DNA from: Lysobacter arenosi
GTDB taxonomy: Bacteria > Pseudomonadota > Gammaproteobacteria > Xanthomonadales > Xanthomonadaceae
Direction of reading: 5' to 3'
NCBI RefSeq assembly: GCF_016613475.2
Contig: NZ_CP071517.1
Span: 1,302,001 to 1,366,000 of the forward strand
Length of the DNA stretch: 64,000 nucleotides
Position 1 is the first letter of the stretch. Every line of letters begins with the position of its first letter. The notes below the pieces were generated by a model, which made no database searches, was not told where the DNA came from, and worked only from the letters and a program-made list of their open reading frames with translations. Of the stretch, positions 11,551 through 19,090 are shown in pieces. The translations under genes and the position numbers were made by a program.

Positions 11551-11584
11551 TGCAAAAAGAAAGGGGCCGGATTGCTCCGGCCCC
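11551..11584 (-). terminator. Rho-independent terminator of the glycine-zipper gene
   Basis: Perfect 9-bp stem GGGGCCGGA/TCCGGCCCC (11563-11571 and 11576-11584) with a 4-base loop. Read on the minus strand it is followed by TTTCTTTTTG. It lies 35 bp past the stop of the gene at 11619-12422. Confidence 0.85.
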
Positions 11585-11618
11585 TCGGGTATTGCGCTTC
11601 GATGGAGAGCGATCAGCC

Positions 11619-12422
11619 CTAGGTCGAACCCGTCGAGGCCGAAGCGGTCTGGGTCACGACCTGGCCGTCGATCACCGGCAGGCGGTTGTTGACCGGACGC
11701 TCGTCCATGCGGATGGTCTGCTCGGCACCGTCGTAACGGTAGGTCACGTCGTAACCGACGACCTTGTCTTCTTCACCCAGCAGGATCTTGTTGCCCGGCT
11801 TGCTGTCGGTGCGCATCGAACCGGTGGTGCCGTCCGGATTGCGGTAGGTCACGTTGTAACCGACCACGCGCGAGGACTGCGACGTCGACGACGTGGTGTG
11901 GCACTGGCGCTCGGTGCGGCTGGTGACCTTGCCGCCGACGTGGCGCTTGTCAACCGTGTTGCCGATGAAGCCACCGGCGACGGCGCCTGCGGCCGTAGCG
12001 GCCTTGCGGCCGTTGCCGCTGCCGATCTGGTTGCCGACCAGGCCACCGATGACGGCGCCAGCGACGGTGCCGCCGACGTTGCCGTCACGCTCCGGAGCGC
12101 GCTCCTGCACGACCACGTCCTCGCAGACCTCACGCGGGGTCGAGGTGGTGCTGGTCTCGCGCACGGCGTCGGTGCCGATCACGGTGGCGTACAGCTTTTC
12201 CTTCTCGTTGATCGGCTTGACGTTGAGCACGTCGGCGTATTCGATCTTGCCCGACTGGATCGAGCCGTCGGCCGCCATGTCGCCGTCCTGGCCGATGGCC
12301 TGACCGTTGGCATCCACCTGGGCCTGCGCGTTGTCGTTGCCACGGAAGCTGTTGAAGGCCGCGACTGCGACGCCACCGACCAGCAGCGAAGCCAGGGCGA
12401 CTGCGAGGATGTTCTTGTTCAT
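11619..12422 (-). CDS. Glycine-zipper 2TM-domain envelope protein
   Basis: Protein of 267 residues beginning with a signal or anchor helix (about residues 4-22). The acidic middle part is followed by a glycine-zipper stretch at about residues 114-157 (repeats of AGAVIGGLVGN type), as in SlyB/Rickettsia 17-kDa-like outer-membrane proteins. The C-terminal half carries two related segments, RVVGYNVTYR and KVVGYDVTYR, which look like an internal duplication of about 40 residues. It is likely exported and associated with the outer membrane. The specific function is unknown. A clear terminator follows. No lipobox cysteine is seen, unlike the second glycine-zipper protein at 15122. Confidence 0.85.
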   Translation of the reverse strand: MNKNILAVALASLLVGGVAVAAFNSFRGNDNAQAQVDANGQAIGQDGDMAADGSIQSGKIEYADVLNVKPINEKEKLYATVIGTDAVRETSTTSTPREVCEDVVVQERAPERDGNVGGTVAGAVIGGLVGNQIGSGNGRKAATAAGAVAGGFIGNTVDKRHVGGKVTSRTERQCHTTSSTSQSSRVVGYNVTYRNPDGTTGSMRTDSKPGNKILLGEEDKVVGYDVTYRYDGAEQTIRMDERPVNNRLPVIDGQVVTQTASASTGST

Positions 12423-12587
12423 TTCAGGCCTCTGTTGCGGGATTTGGCCCGCGGGTTGATGGATGGCGCCATTCGAACACTGCGATCCTGAACGGCCGCC
12501 GATTTTTTAACATCAAGCTGTCGCAACTGTGAACCTGGTTTGGCCGCGTGTTAGCGTCATTGCGACCGCCGTCATACTGCGAATGCC

Positions 12588-12809
12588 ATGGCCAACCCAC
12601 TCACCGCCCCCCTGCTGGGCTTCCTCGGCAAGCTCAGCTTCCCGCGCCTGTTCCTGCTGACCGCCGCCCTGTTCGTGGTCGACCTGGTCGTGCCCGACTT
12701 CGTGCCCCTGGCCGACGAGCTCCTGCTGGGCCTGGGCACCCTGCTGCTGGCCAGCTGGAAGAAGCGCAAGGACCCGACCCTGCCGCCCGCGCCCCGCGCG
12801 CCCCGCTGA
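12588..12809 (+). CDS. DUF6116 small membrane protein
   Basis: Protein of 73 residues typical of Xanthomonadaceae DUF6116. A FLGKLSFPRLFLLTAALF segment leads into one membrane helix, followed by PDFVPLADELLLGLGTLLLA, a second hydrophobic segment, and a basic Lys/Arg/Pro tail. The role is unknown; an inner-membrane location is likely. The tatD-like gene begins 20 bp downstream, suggesting cotranscription. Confidence 0.82.
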   Translation: MANPLTAPLLGFLGKLSFPRLFLLTAALFVVDLVVPDFVPLADELLLGLGTLLLASWKKRKDPTLPPAPRAPR

Positions 12810-12829
12810 ACCCGGGCCACCCTGCCGCC

Positions 12830-13600
12830 GTGCACCCGCTGGTCGACAGCCACTGCCACCTCGACGCGGCCGAGTTCGACGACGACCGTGACCAGGTGAT
12901 CGCCCGCGCCCGGGCGGCCGGCGTCACCCGCCAGGTCGTGCCGGCGGTGGACGCCGCAGGCTGGCCGAAGCTGCGCGATGCATGCCCGCCGGGCAGCGGC
13001 CTGCATCCGGCCTATGGGCTGCACCCCATGTACCTGGCGCAGCACCGCGACGAGCACCTGCCGCTGCTGCGCGAGTGGATCGAGCGCGAACGTCCGCTAG
13101 CGATCGGCGAATGCGGCCTGGATTACTTCGTCGAAGGTCTCGACGCGGAAACGCAGATGCACTTCTTCGACGGCCAGCTGCGGCTGGCGCGCGAATTCGA
13201 CCTGCCGGTCATCGTGCACGCGCGCCGCGCCGTCGATGCGGTGATCGGCGCCACCCGCCGCGTTGGCGGATTGCGCGGCGTCGTCCACAGCTACTCGGGC
13301 AGCGAAGAGCAGGCGCGGCAGCTGTGGAACGCCGGCTTCATGCTCGGGCTCGGCGGCCCGGTCACCTACGACCGCGCCAACCGCCTGCGCAAGCTGGCGG
13401 CATCGATGCCGCTGGAGCACCTGCTGCTGGAAACCGATGCGCCCGACCAGCCCGACGCGGGCATCCGCGGCCAGCGCAACGAGCCGGCACGGCTGCCGGA
13501 AGTGCTGCATGTCATCGCAGGCTTGCGCGGTATCGAGGCCGAAGAACTGGCTCGCGCAACTACGGCCAACGCCGAGCGCCTGTTCGCATTGCCAGCGTAG
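12830..13600 (+). CDS. TatD family metal-dependent hydrolase (nuclease)
   Basis: Protein of 256 residues with a TIM-barrel amidohydrolase fold and predicted DNase/exonuclease activity. Metal-binding residues are visible in DSHCHLD (His8, His10), GECGLDYF (Glu), VIVHARR (His), VHSYSG (His) and ETDAPDQ (Asp). I chose the GTG at 12830, which begins right before the first metal motif as in the family; an ATG-initiated reading from 12548 would overlap the DUF6116 gene in another frame. It converges with tcdA, leaving 3 bp between the stop codons. Confidence 0.92.
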   Translation: MHPLVDSHCHLDAAEFDDDRDQVIARARAAGVTRQVVPAVDAAGWPKLRDACPPGSGLHPAYGLHPMYLAQHRDEHLPLLREWIERERPLAIGECGLDYFVEGLDAETQMHFFDGQLRLAREFDLPVIVHARRAVDAVIGATRRVGGLRGVVHSYSGSEEQARQLWNAGFMLGLGGPVTYDRANRLRKLAASMPLEHLLLETDAPDQPDAGIRGQRNEPARLPEVLHVIAGLRGIEAEELARATTANAERLFALPA

Positions 13601-13603
13601 GGA

Positions 13604-14407
13604 TTACTTGCGCTTCAGCAGCAGCTCCAGCGCGCGACCGACCGCTGCAAACGCGAACGTGCCGGTGATGTGCGTTGCCGCGCCAAGGCCCGCTCCGCAG
13701 TCCAGCTTGAGTGCCGCGTCACCGCTCACCTGCGGACGCACGCCGCAGACGCTGCCGTCCGGCTGCGGGTACTTGACGTTCTCCAGCGAGTAGATCGCCG
13801 AGATGCCGAAGTAGCGATCGGTGTTCTTCGGGAAGTTGAACTCGCTGCGCAGCTTCTTCCGGACCAGCGCCAGCATCGCATCGTGCTCGGTGCGCGACAG
13901 GTCGCGCACGCGCACCAGCGTCGCATCGGTGCGTCCGCCGGCCGAGCCCACCACGATCAGCGGCAGCTTGCGGCGACGGCACCATGCGGCCATCTCGACC
14001 TTGGTGCGGAAGCTGTCGCAGGCATCGATCACCAGGTCGAAACCGCGATCGAGCATCTCGGTCAGGTTGGACGGCGTGACGAAACTGGCCACCGCCTCGA
14101 CCGTGATCTGCGGATTGATCCCCCGGCAGCGTTCGGCCATCGACTCGACCTTGGCACGGCCGTACTGGCCGGCCAGGGCCGGCAGCTGGCGGTTGGTGTT
14201 GGACACGCACAGGTCGTCGGCGTCAATCAGGGTCAGGTGGCCGATGCCGGTACGTGCCAGCGCTTCGACCACCCACGAGCCGACGCCGCCCATGCCGACG
14301 ACGGCAACGCGGCAGGTGGACAGGCGGGCAACGGTTCCGACGCCGTAAAGACGGTCTACTCCGGCGAAGCGTTCGAGCCAGGCCGGGTCCAGGGGGATGG
14401 TGGTCAT
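13604..14407 (-). CDS. tcdA: tRNA threonylcarbamoyladenosine dehydratase TcdA
   Basis: E1-like ThiF-family enzyme of 267 residues. It uses ATP to cyclise t6A37 of ANN-decoding tRNAs to ct6A. The N-terminal RFAGVDRLYG is followed by the nucleotide-binding GMGGVGSWVVEALARTGIG (about residues 38-56), DADDLCVSNTNRQ, and the catalytic region near VIDACDSFRTK. A late CGVRPQ segment and a hydrophobic C-terminus fit the CsdL/YgdL family. The ATG at 14407 gives the standard N-terminus; the longer frame to 14623 was rejected. Confidence 0.93.
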   Translation of the reverse strand: MTTIPLDPAWLERFAGVDRLYGVGTVARLSTCRVAVVGMGGVGSWVVEALARTGIGHLTLIDADDLCVSNTNRQLPALAGQYGRAKVESMAERCRGINPQITVEAVASFVTPSNLTEMLDRGFDLVIDACDSFRTKVEMAAWCRRRKLPLIVVGSAGGRTDATLVRVRDLSRTEHDAMLALVRKKLRSEFNFPKNTDRYFGISAIYSLENVKYPQPDGSVCGVRPQVSGDAALKLDCGAGLGAATHITGTFAFAAVGRALELLLKRK

Positions 14408-14492
14408 TGCGACATTGTAAGGGTCCGCCGGCCGCGGACGGCCACGGCGTGCGTGATATGGTTCCGCGCAAACTGCAAGGAGAGCCCCGGCA

Positions 14493-14939
14493 ATGAGCAA
14501 CCCCCAGCCCAGCAGCGTCAAGCCAGGCAGCAACGCGACGAAGTATCTGTTCCTGTTCCTGATCGGCCTGATCATGGGCGTGGTCGCGACGGTAATGGCG
14601 CTGCGCGCGATCGATGCCCGCAAGGATCATTTCCACGGCAGCGTTATGCACGTGCAGCAGTGGCACCTGGGTCAGCTCAAGCAGAAGGTCGAACAGAACC
14701 GTTGCGCGGCTACGGATGTCCTGCCCCATTTCAAGGCGCTGCGGGTCATGGGCGACGACCTCGAACCGGCCTTCCCCGACCTCGCCGACGACAAGCGTTT
14801 TGGCGAGCACGCCAGCCGCATGCGCGCCAAGCTCGACGCGGCGCTGGCCAGTCCGCCGCTCAATTGCGCCGGTGTCGGCACCGTCAACACTGAAATCGGC
14901 GAAGCCTGCAAGGCCTGCCACCAGGATTTCCGCAACTGA
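14493..14939 (+). CDS. Membrane-anchored c-type cytochrome (cytochrome c-prime-like)
   Basis: Protein of 148 residues with a single N-terminal membrane anchor (about residues 17-39), a helical periplasmic domain and one haem c motif CKACH at residues 139-143, close to the C-terminus. A C-terminal CxxCH after a four-helix-type domain is the cytochrome c-prime arrangement. The anchor instead of a cleaved signal and the two extra cysteines (about residues 71 and 126) are unusual. It may carry electrons or bind a small gas ligand. A good AGGAG-type site precedes the ATG. Function is inferred. Confidence 0.8.
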   Translation: MSNPQPSSVKPGSNATKYLFLFLIGLIMGVVATVMALRAIDARKDHFHGSVMHVQQWHLGQLKQKVEQNRCAATDVLPHFKALRVMGDDLEPAFPDLADDKRFGEHASRMRAKLDAALASPPLNCAGVGTVNTEIGEACKACHQDFRN

Positions 14940-15121
14940 GGCCGGAGCCGGCTTGCAGCAGCGGCGTCGTCACGCCGTCACCAGCAAGCTGGCTACTCCC
15001 CCAACAGATACCTGCGACCCGGCGAGTATTGATCGCCGGTTCACCTCGCGACCGCTAGCGTCCATGCGTGGCGTGCCGCCGTAGTGCGGCCAACGCCACT
15101 CCATCCACACAGGAGTCGCGC

Positions 15122-15601
15122 ATGAGTTCCCAGAATCTCCGCCTGCTTGGTGTTGCCGCCGCTGCCATGGTCGCACTGGCCGGTTGTGCCACGTCTCCGT
15201 CCCCGGGCTACAGCACCGCGCCGGCACCGTCCTACGGTGGCAGCAATGCCACCTGCTACGACTGCGGCACGGTCACCCGAATCGAACAGGTCGCAGCAGG
15301 CAGCACCGCACCCAGCGCCACGGGTGCAATCCTCGGCGGCATCGTCGGCGCCGTCGCCGGCCATGAGATCTCCGCCCATACCGGTGGCAGCAAGGGCAAT
15401 CAGAATGTTGCAGCGGCCGCTGGTGCGGTCGGCGGCGCCGTCGCCGGCAACGCAATCCAGAAGAACACCGGCAGCGCTGCCTATAACGTTTATGTGCGCC
15501 TGAACGATGGTCGCACCACGGTGGTCACGCAGAAGGACCTCGACGGCATTCGCGAAGGCTCGTATGTCCGCGTGAATAACGGCCGCGCCTGGGCGCAGTA
15601 A
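15122..15601 (+). CDS. Glycine-zipper outer-membrane lipoprotein, SlyB-like
   Basis: Lipoprotein of 159 residues. The signal peptide ends in a lipobox LAGC with Cys22. A Pro/Ser linker is followed by CYDCGTVTRIEQV, then a glycine-zipper 2TM segment at about residues 62-112 and a C-terminal domain ending in YVRVNNGRAW. This order (CxxCG-V-IE, zipper, NDGR...V) is that of SlyB/17-kDa antigen proteins that span or brace the outer membrane. The start at 15122 has AGGAG upstream; an earlier in-frame ATG at 15068 adds non-signal residues. Confidence 0.88.
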   Translation: MSSQNLRLLGVAAAAMVALAGCATSPSPGYSTAPAPSYGGSNATCYDCGTVTRIEQVAAGSTAPSATGAILGGIVGAVAGHEISAHTGGSKGNQNVAAAAGAVGGAVAGNAIQKNTGSAAYNVYVRLNDGRTTVVTQKDLDGIREGSYVRVNNGRAWAQ

Positions 15602-15705
15602 CTTATCCGGGAAAAACAATGGGAGCGGTAACAAGGATGACCGGGAATGTTTGGAAACTTCGCTTATGCACCGGCGCCCACCCGTTCCGCCACCGACGCA
15701 GAAAG

Positions 15706-15733
15706 AAAAAACCCGGCCAAGGCCGGGTTTTTT
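15706..15733. terminator. Bidirectional rho-independent terminator
   Basis: Six A, then stem CCCGGCC-AA-GGCCGGG, then six T. It therefore works on both strands: for the SlyB-like lipoprotein gene (plus) and the cold-shock gene (minus), which converge here. Confidence 0.93.
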
Positions 15734-15785
15734 CCATTCCGGGCGCCGCAGGCGGCGCGCCAGTGACTTCCGTCGTCGGCCGTGA

Positions 15786-15995
15786 TCAGAGCGGCTGGAC
15801 GGCGTCGGCCTGCAGGCCCTTCTGGCCCTGGACGACGGTGAAGGAGACCTTCTGGCCTTCCTTCAGGCTCTTGAAGCCCTGCGACTGGATGGCGCGGAAG
15901 TGCACGAACACGTCCTCACCATTTTCGCGGCTGATGAAGCCAAAGCCCTTGGCATCGTTGAACCACTTGACGGTACCGGTTTCACGGTTCGACAT
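15786..15995 (-). CDS. Cold-shock domain protein, CspA family
   Basis: Single cold-shock domain of 69 residues that binds single-stranded RNA/DNA and acts as an RNA chaperone. Both RNA-binding motifs are intact: KGFGFI (RNP1) and VFVHF (RNP2). AAGGAG lies 8 bases before the ATG. The minus-strand region upstream (15996-16189) has no gene and probably contains a structured 5' leader, as in other csp genes. Whether it is cold-inducible cannot be told here. The bidirectional terminator follows. Confidence 0.96.
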   Translation of the reverse strand: MSNRETGTVKWFNDAKGFGFISRENGEDVFVHFRAIQSQGFKSLKEGQKVSFTVVQGQKGLQADAVQPL

Positions 15996-16213
15996 ATTTA
16001 CTTACTCCTTGGAACGTTTGGTTGATAACGCGGCGTTAGGCTGCGTGCTGGTTGCAAGGAGGAAGCGAGGTGCAACGATGTAGCGGATCGATGGATCAAC
16101 CGCATCGGGCCACGATTCACGGTGACCCTCGCAAACACAGCGCCCGCAAAGTACCCCGCGCCGGGTGAAAATGCAATCTGGGCAAAGTCATGGTCCGACA
16201 GGGGGTAATTAGT

Positions 16214-16699
16214 ATGGAATTGCAGGGAATTTACTATCTAATCGCGGGCATTCTGATGCTGGTCGGGATAGCCGGGACGGTATTGCCTGCCCTGCCCGGC
16301 CTGCCCCTGGTATTCGCCGGGATGCTGTTGGCGGCCTGGGCCGGGGATTTCCGCGAGGTCGGCTGGGTGCCGCTGGTGATACTGGGCCTGCTGACGGTGC
16401 TGTCGCTTGGCATCGACCTGCTGGCGACCTCGATCGGCGCCAAGCGCGTCGGGGCGAGCAAGCTGGCCGTCGTCGGGGCGGTATTGGGAACTTTCGCCGG
16501 GCTGTTCTTCGGGCCGGTGGGGCTGTTCGCCGGCCCGTTTGTCGGCGCCCTCGGCGGCGAGCTGATCCATGGCCGCGAAGTTCGCAAGGCTGCCAAGGTC
16601 GGCTTCGGTACCTGGCTCGGCATCGTCTTCGGCGTGGTTCTCAAGCTCGGCCTGGCGTTCGCCATGCTCGGCCTGTTCGCCTTCGCCTGGTTCTTCTAG
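16214..16699 (+). CDS. DUF456 family integral membrane protein
   Basis: Protein of 161 residues, largely hydrophobic, with about four to five membrane helices. It has Gly/Pro-rich segments such as GIAGTVLPALPGLPLVFAGM and a DUF456 middle part GAKRVGASKLAVVGAVLG. The function is unknown. I chose ATG 16214 because AGGGGGT sits at the right distance; the in-frame ATG at 16190 would place that site inside the gene. Confidence 0.86.
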   Translation: MELQGIYYLIAGILMLVGIAGTVLPALPGLPLVFAGMLLAAWAGDFREVGWVPLVILGLLTVLSLGIDLLATSIGAKRVGASKLAVVGAVLGTFAGLFFGPVGLFAGPFVGALGGELIHGREVRKAAKVGFGTWLGIVFGVVLKLGLAFAMLGLFAFAWFF

Positions 16700-16742
16700 G
16701 CCACACTTCCCCTCAGTGACTTCACTGCATCGAGCCCCCCGC

Positions 16743-17918
16743 ATGCCGCCAGTTCGCAATCCGCACTTGCCTCCGTACCGCCCATGGCTGTTGGTCGCCG
16801 CCGCCATGCCATTGCTTGCCCAGGCGCAGGCGCCGGCCGATCCGGCCACGCCCGAGGCCTGCGTGTCCATCACCGTCGATGCCGACCGCCTGGCCTGCTA
16901 CGACGCCGTGCACGGCCGCAGTGCGCGCGACACGCGCGGCGCCGACATCGCGGCCAAGGAAGCCAAGGCGATCCAGAAGAACCTGGAGATCGCCGAAGAG
17001 GTCGTACCCGATACGACGGCGGTCGCGCCCGAGCAGTCCCGCGCAGGCAGCGACCTGTACCCGATGGAAGACCCGCTGCACAGCGCCATCGCCAACGCCG
17101 GCAAGGGCTCGCTGCTCGACAGCCGCTGGGAACTGGCACGCGATTCCAAACTGGGCGTCTTCAACTTCCGCGCCTACAAGCCGGTCTACCTGCTGCCCGC
17201 GTTCTGGAGCACCGACGCCAACGAGACGCCGCACTCGCCCAATCCCAACAACACCGTGCCCGGGCCAATCCCGGTCGACGCGCTGGAGGCCAAGTTCCAG
17301 CTCAGCTTCAAGACCAAGGCCTGGGAAAACATCTTCGGCGACAACGGCGACCTGTGGATGGCCTATACCCAGTCCTCGCACTGGCAGGTCTACAGCGCCG
17401 ACACCTCGCGTCCGTTCCGCGAGACCAACTACGAGCCGGAGGTCATGTTGACCTTCCGCAACAACTACCAGATCGGTGGCTGGAACGGCCGCCTGGCCGG
17501 CATCGGCATCAACCACCAGTCCAATGGCCGTGCCGATCCGTTGTCGCGCAGCTGGAACCGCGTGGTCGGCATGATCGGCCTGGACCGGGACAACTGGGCA
17601 CTGACGGTCCGGCCGTGGTGGCGGGTCAAGGAAAGCGCGAGCGAGGACAACAACTCCGACATCGAGGATTTCGTCGGCCGCGGCGACGCCACGCTGGTGT
17701 ACGTGCGCGGCGGCCATCAGTTCTCGGTGATGGGGCGGCACTCGCTGCGCAGCGGCGACCGCTCGCACGGCGCGGTGCAGCTCGACTGGGGCTTCCCGAT
17801 CAGCAACAGCCTGCGCGGACACATCCAGGTGTTCGACGGCTACGGCGAAAGCCTGATCGACTACAACCACCGCGCGACCTACATCGGCCTGGGCATCTCG
17901 CTGCTGGAGTGGTACTGA
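16743..17918 (+). CDS. pldA: Outer-membrane phospholipase A1 (PldA) with N-terminal extension
   Basis: Calcium-dependent outer-membrane phospholipase of 391 residues. A signal peptide (cleavage near AQAQA) is followed by about 100 extra residues with two Cys (CVSITVDADRLACYDAV), absent from the 289-residue E. coli enzyme. The 12-strand barrel domain starts around residue 130 (GSLLDSRWELARDSKLG). The catalytic motif NHQSNG supplies His258 and Ser260, and Asn272 keeps the spacing of the E. coli triad (His142, Ser144, Asn156). The terminal aromatic residue pattern (LLEWY) fits a barrel end. A patatin-like lipase follows after a hairpin. Confidence 0.9.
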   Translation: MPPVRNPHLPPYRPWLLVAAAMPLLAQAQAPADPATPEACVSITVDADRLACYDAVHGRSARDTRGADIAAKEAKAIQKNLEIAEEVVPDTTAVAPEQSRAGSDLYPMEDPLHSAIANAGKGSLLDSRWELARDSKLGVFNFRAYKPVYLLPAFWSTDANETPHSPNPNNTVPGPIPVDALEAKFQLSFKTKAWENIFGDNGDLWMAYTQSSHWQVYSADTSRPFRETNYEPEVMLTFRNNYQIGGWNGRLAGIGINHQSNGRADPLSRSWNRVVGMIGLDRDNWALTVRPWWRVKESASEDNNSDIEDFVGRGDATLVYVRGGHQFSVMGRHSLRSGDRSHGAVQLDWGFPISNSLRGHIQVFDGYGESLIDYNHRATYIGLGISLLEWY

Positions 17919-17927
17919 CCTGACAAC

Positions 17928-17952
17928 GCGGTCGCAGTCCATGCGACCGCGG
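17928..17952. terminator. Possible stem-loop between pldA and the patatin gene
   Basis: Perfect 10-bp stem CGCGGTCGCA/TGCGACCGCG with a 5-base loop, 10 bp past the pldA stop. No T-run follows, so it may be an mRNA-stabilising or attenuating hairpin rather than a true terminator. Confidence 0.45.
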
Positions 17953-17989
17953 CCTGCGATGATGGCTTCCATCTTCGGCAGGGGTTGCA

Positions 17990-18967
17990 ATGGCAGGAGA
18001 CGTCAACGTGAAAATGCGCCGCATCCTTTCGCTCGATGGCGGCGGCATCCGCGGCCTGGTCAGCTGCGTCTGGCTGGCCGGCGTCGAAGATGCCCTCGCC
18101 CAGGCCGGGAAATCCGGCGGGCTGCTCCGCAACTTCGACCTGATCGCCGGCAGCTCGACCGGCGCGCTGATCGCCTGCGGCCTGGCCCTTGGCCTTCCTC
18201 CCCAGCAACTGGCGGAGCTGTACCGGCAGCAGCGGCACCTGATCTTTCCCGGCATGGCGCAGCGGTTGTGGTCGCGGGCCGGGCGCGCGTTTACCCAGGG
18301 TGTATCCGCCCCCCGCTATGACGCCAAGGGCCTGGAGAAGGTGCTGAAGAAGGTCTTCGGCACGACCACGCTGGGCCAGGCGAAGAAGCCGTTGCTGGTG
18401 ACCAGCTACGACACGATTTCGCGCACGCCTATCGTGTTCAAGAGTTTCAAGCCCGAACACGCCGACCTGCCGATGTGGTCCGTGTGCCGGGCCTCGACCG
18501 CGGCACCGACCTACTTCCCGGCCCACCCGATGGTGGTCGAAGGACGCAGGCGGTCGATGATCGATGGCGGCGTGGTTGCCAACAATCCCACGGCCTGCGC
18601 GATCGCCGAAGCCCTGCGCAAGGACGCGCGCATCGACGGCGCCCAGGACCTGGTGGTGCTGTCGGTCGGCAGCGGCGAACGCAACCGGCCGATCGACCTG
18701 AAGTCGGCGCAGGAATGGGGTGCGCTGGAATGGGCAATTCCCATCATCGACGTGCTGTTCGACGGCAACACCGATGCGGTCGACTACATCGCCCAGCACC
18801 TGGTCGGCGATGGTTACTTCCGCCTGCAGGCGGAGCTGGTGACCGGGCTGGATGACCTCGATGACGTCAGCGCGACCAACGTCGCGGCGCTGGAATCGAT
18901 GGCGCAGGCGTATCTGCTGCAGGCCGATACGCGCAAGAAGCTGGTGGAGCTGGTGGGACGGCTGTAG
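17990..18967 (+). CDS. Patatin-like phospholipase
   Basis: Ser-Asp dyad lipid acyl hydrolase of 325 residues. The oxyanion loop LDGGGIRG lies at about residues 15-22, the nucleophile elbow GSSTG at 54-58 (Ser56), and the catalytic DGG at 192-194 (IDGGVVANNP). The set is complete, so the enzyme should be active. No signal peptide is visible, so a cytoplasmic enzyme is likely. Family members include CapV effectors, but no CD-NTase or other defence gene is nearby, so housekeeping lipid turnover is the better guess. The start at 17990 has GCAGGGG upstream; an alternative ATG at 18014 is possible. Confidence 0.88.
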   Translation: MAGDVNVKMRRILSLDGGGIRGLVSCVWLAGVEDALAQAGKSGGLLRNFDLIAGSSTGALIACGLALGLPPQQLAELYRQQRHLIFPGMAQRLWSRAGRAFTQGVSAPRYDAKGLEKVLKKVFGTTTLGQAKKPLLVTSYDTISRTPIVFKSFKPEHADLPMWSVCRASTAAPTYFPAHPMVVEGRRRSMIDGGVVANNPTACAIAEALRKDARIDGAQDLVVLSVGSGERNRPIDLKSAQEWGALEWAIPIIDVLFDGNTDAVDYIAQHLVGDGYFRLQAELVTGLDDLDDVSATNVAALESMAQAYLLQADTRKKLVELVGRL

Positions 18968-18975
18968 CGACGGCC

Positions 18976-19080
18976 CGTCATCCCGGCGAAAGCCGGGATC
19001 CATTTCGCAGTTGCTCGTTCCACGCCGGACCCAGCAGCGGGATCAAGAGCAAATGGGTCCCGGCTTTCGCCGGGACGACG
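18976..19080. repeat. Pair of head-to-head REP-like palindromes (BIME-like)
   Basis: Copies at 18976-19003 and 19053-19080 are inverted relative to each other and separated by 49 bp. Each has a stem of the TCCCGGC/GCCGGGA type. They sit between the convergent patatin and fumarase genes, where such pairs usually act as mRNA 3'-end stem-loops. Confidence 0.85.
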
Positions 19081-19090
19081 GTGGTGGTTC

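Larger units (their letters stand above)
11199..11618. other. 420-bp intergenic region with a nested inverted repeat, a REP-like element and a terminator
   Basis: No coding region is supported here. In order it holds the 5' side of gcdH (11199-11379), the nested inverted repeat at 11380-11486, a REP-like palindrome at 11518-11545, and the terminator at 11551-11584 for the minus-strand glycine-zipper gene. The gcdH promoter should lie in its first 150 bp, but I see no convincing -35/-10 pair. Confidence 0.6.

Noticed and set aside
17990..18967. CBASS or other defence effector (CapV-type patatin)
   Set aside because: No CD-NTase, ubiquitin-like gene or other defence gene in the neighbourhood; sits next to pldA instead.
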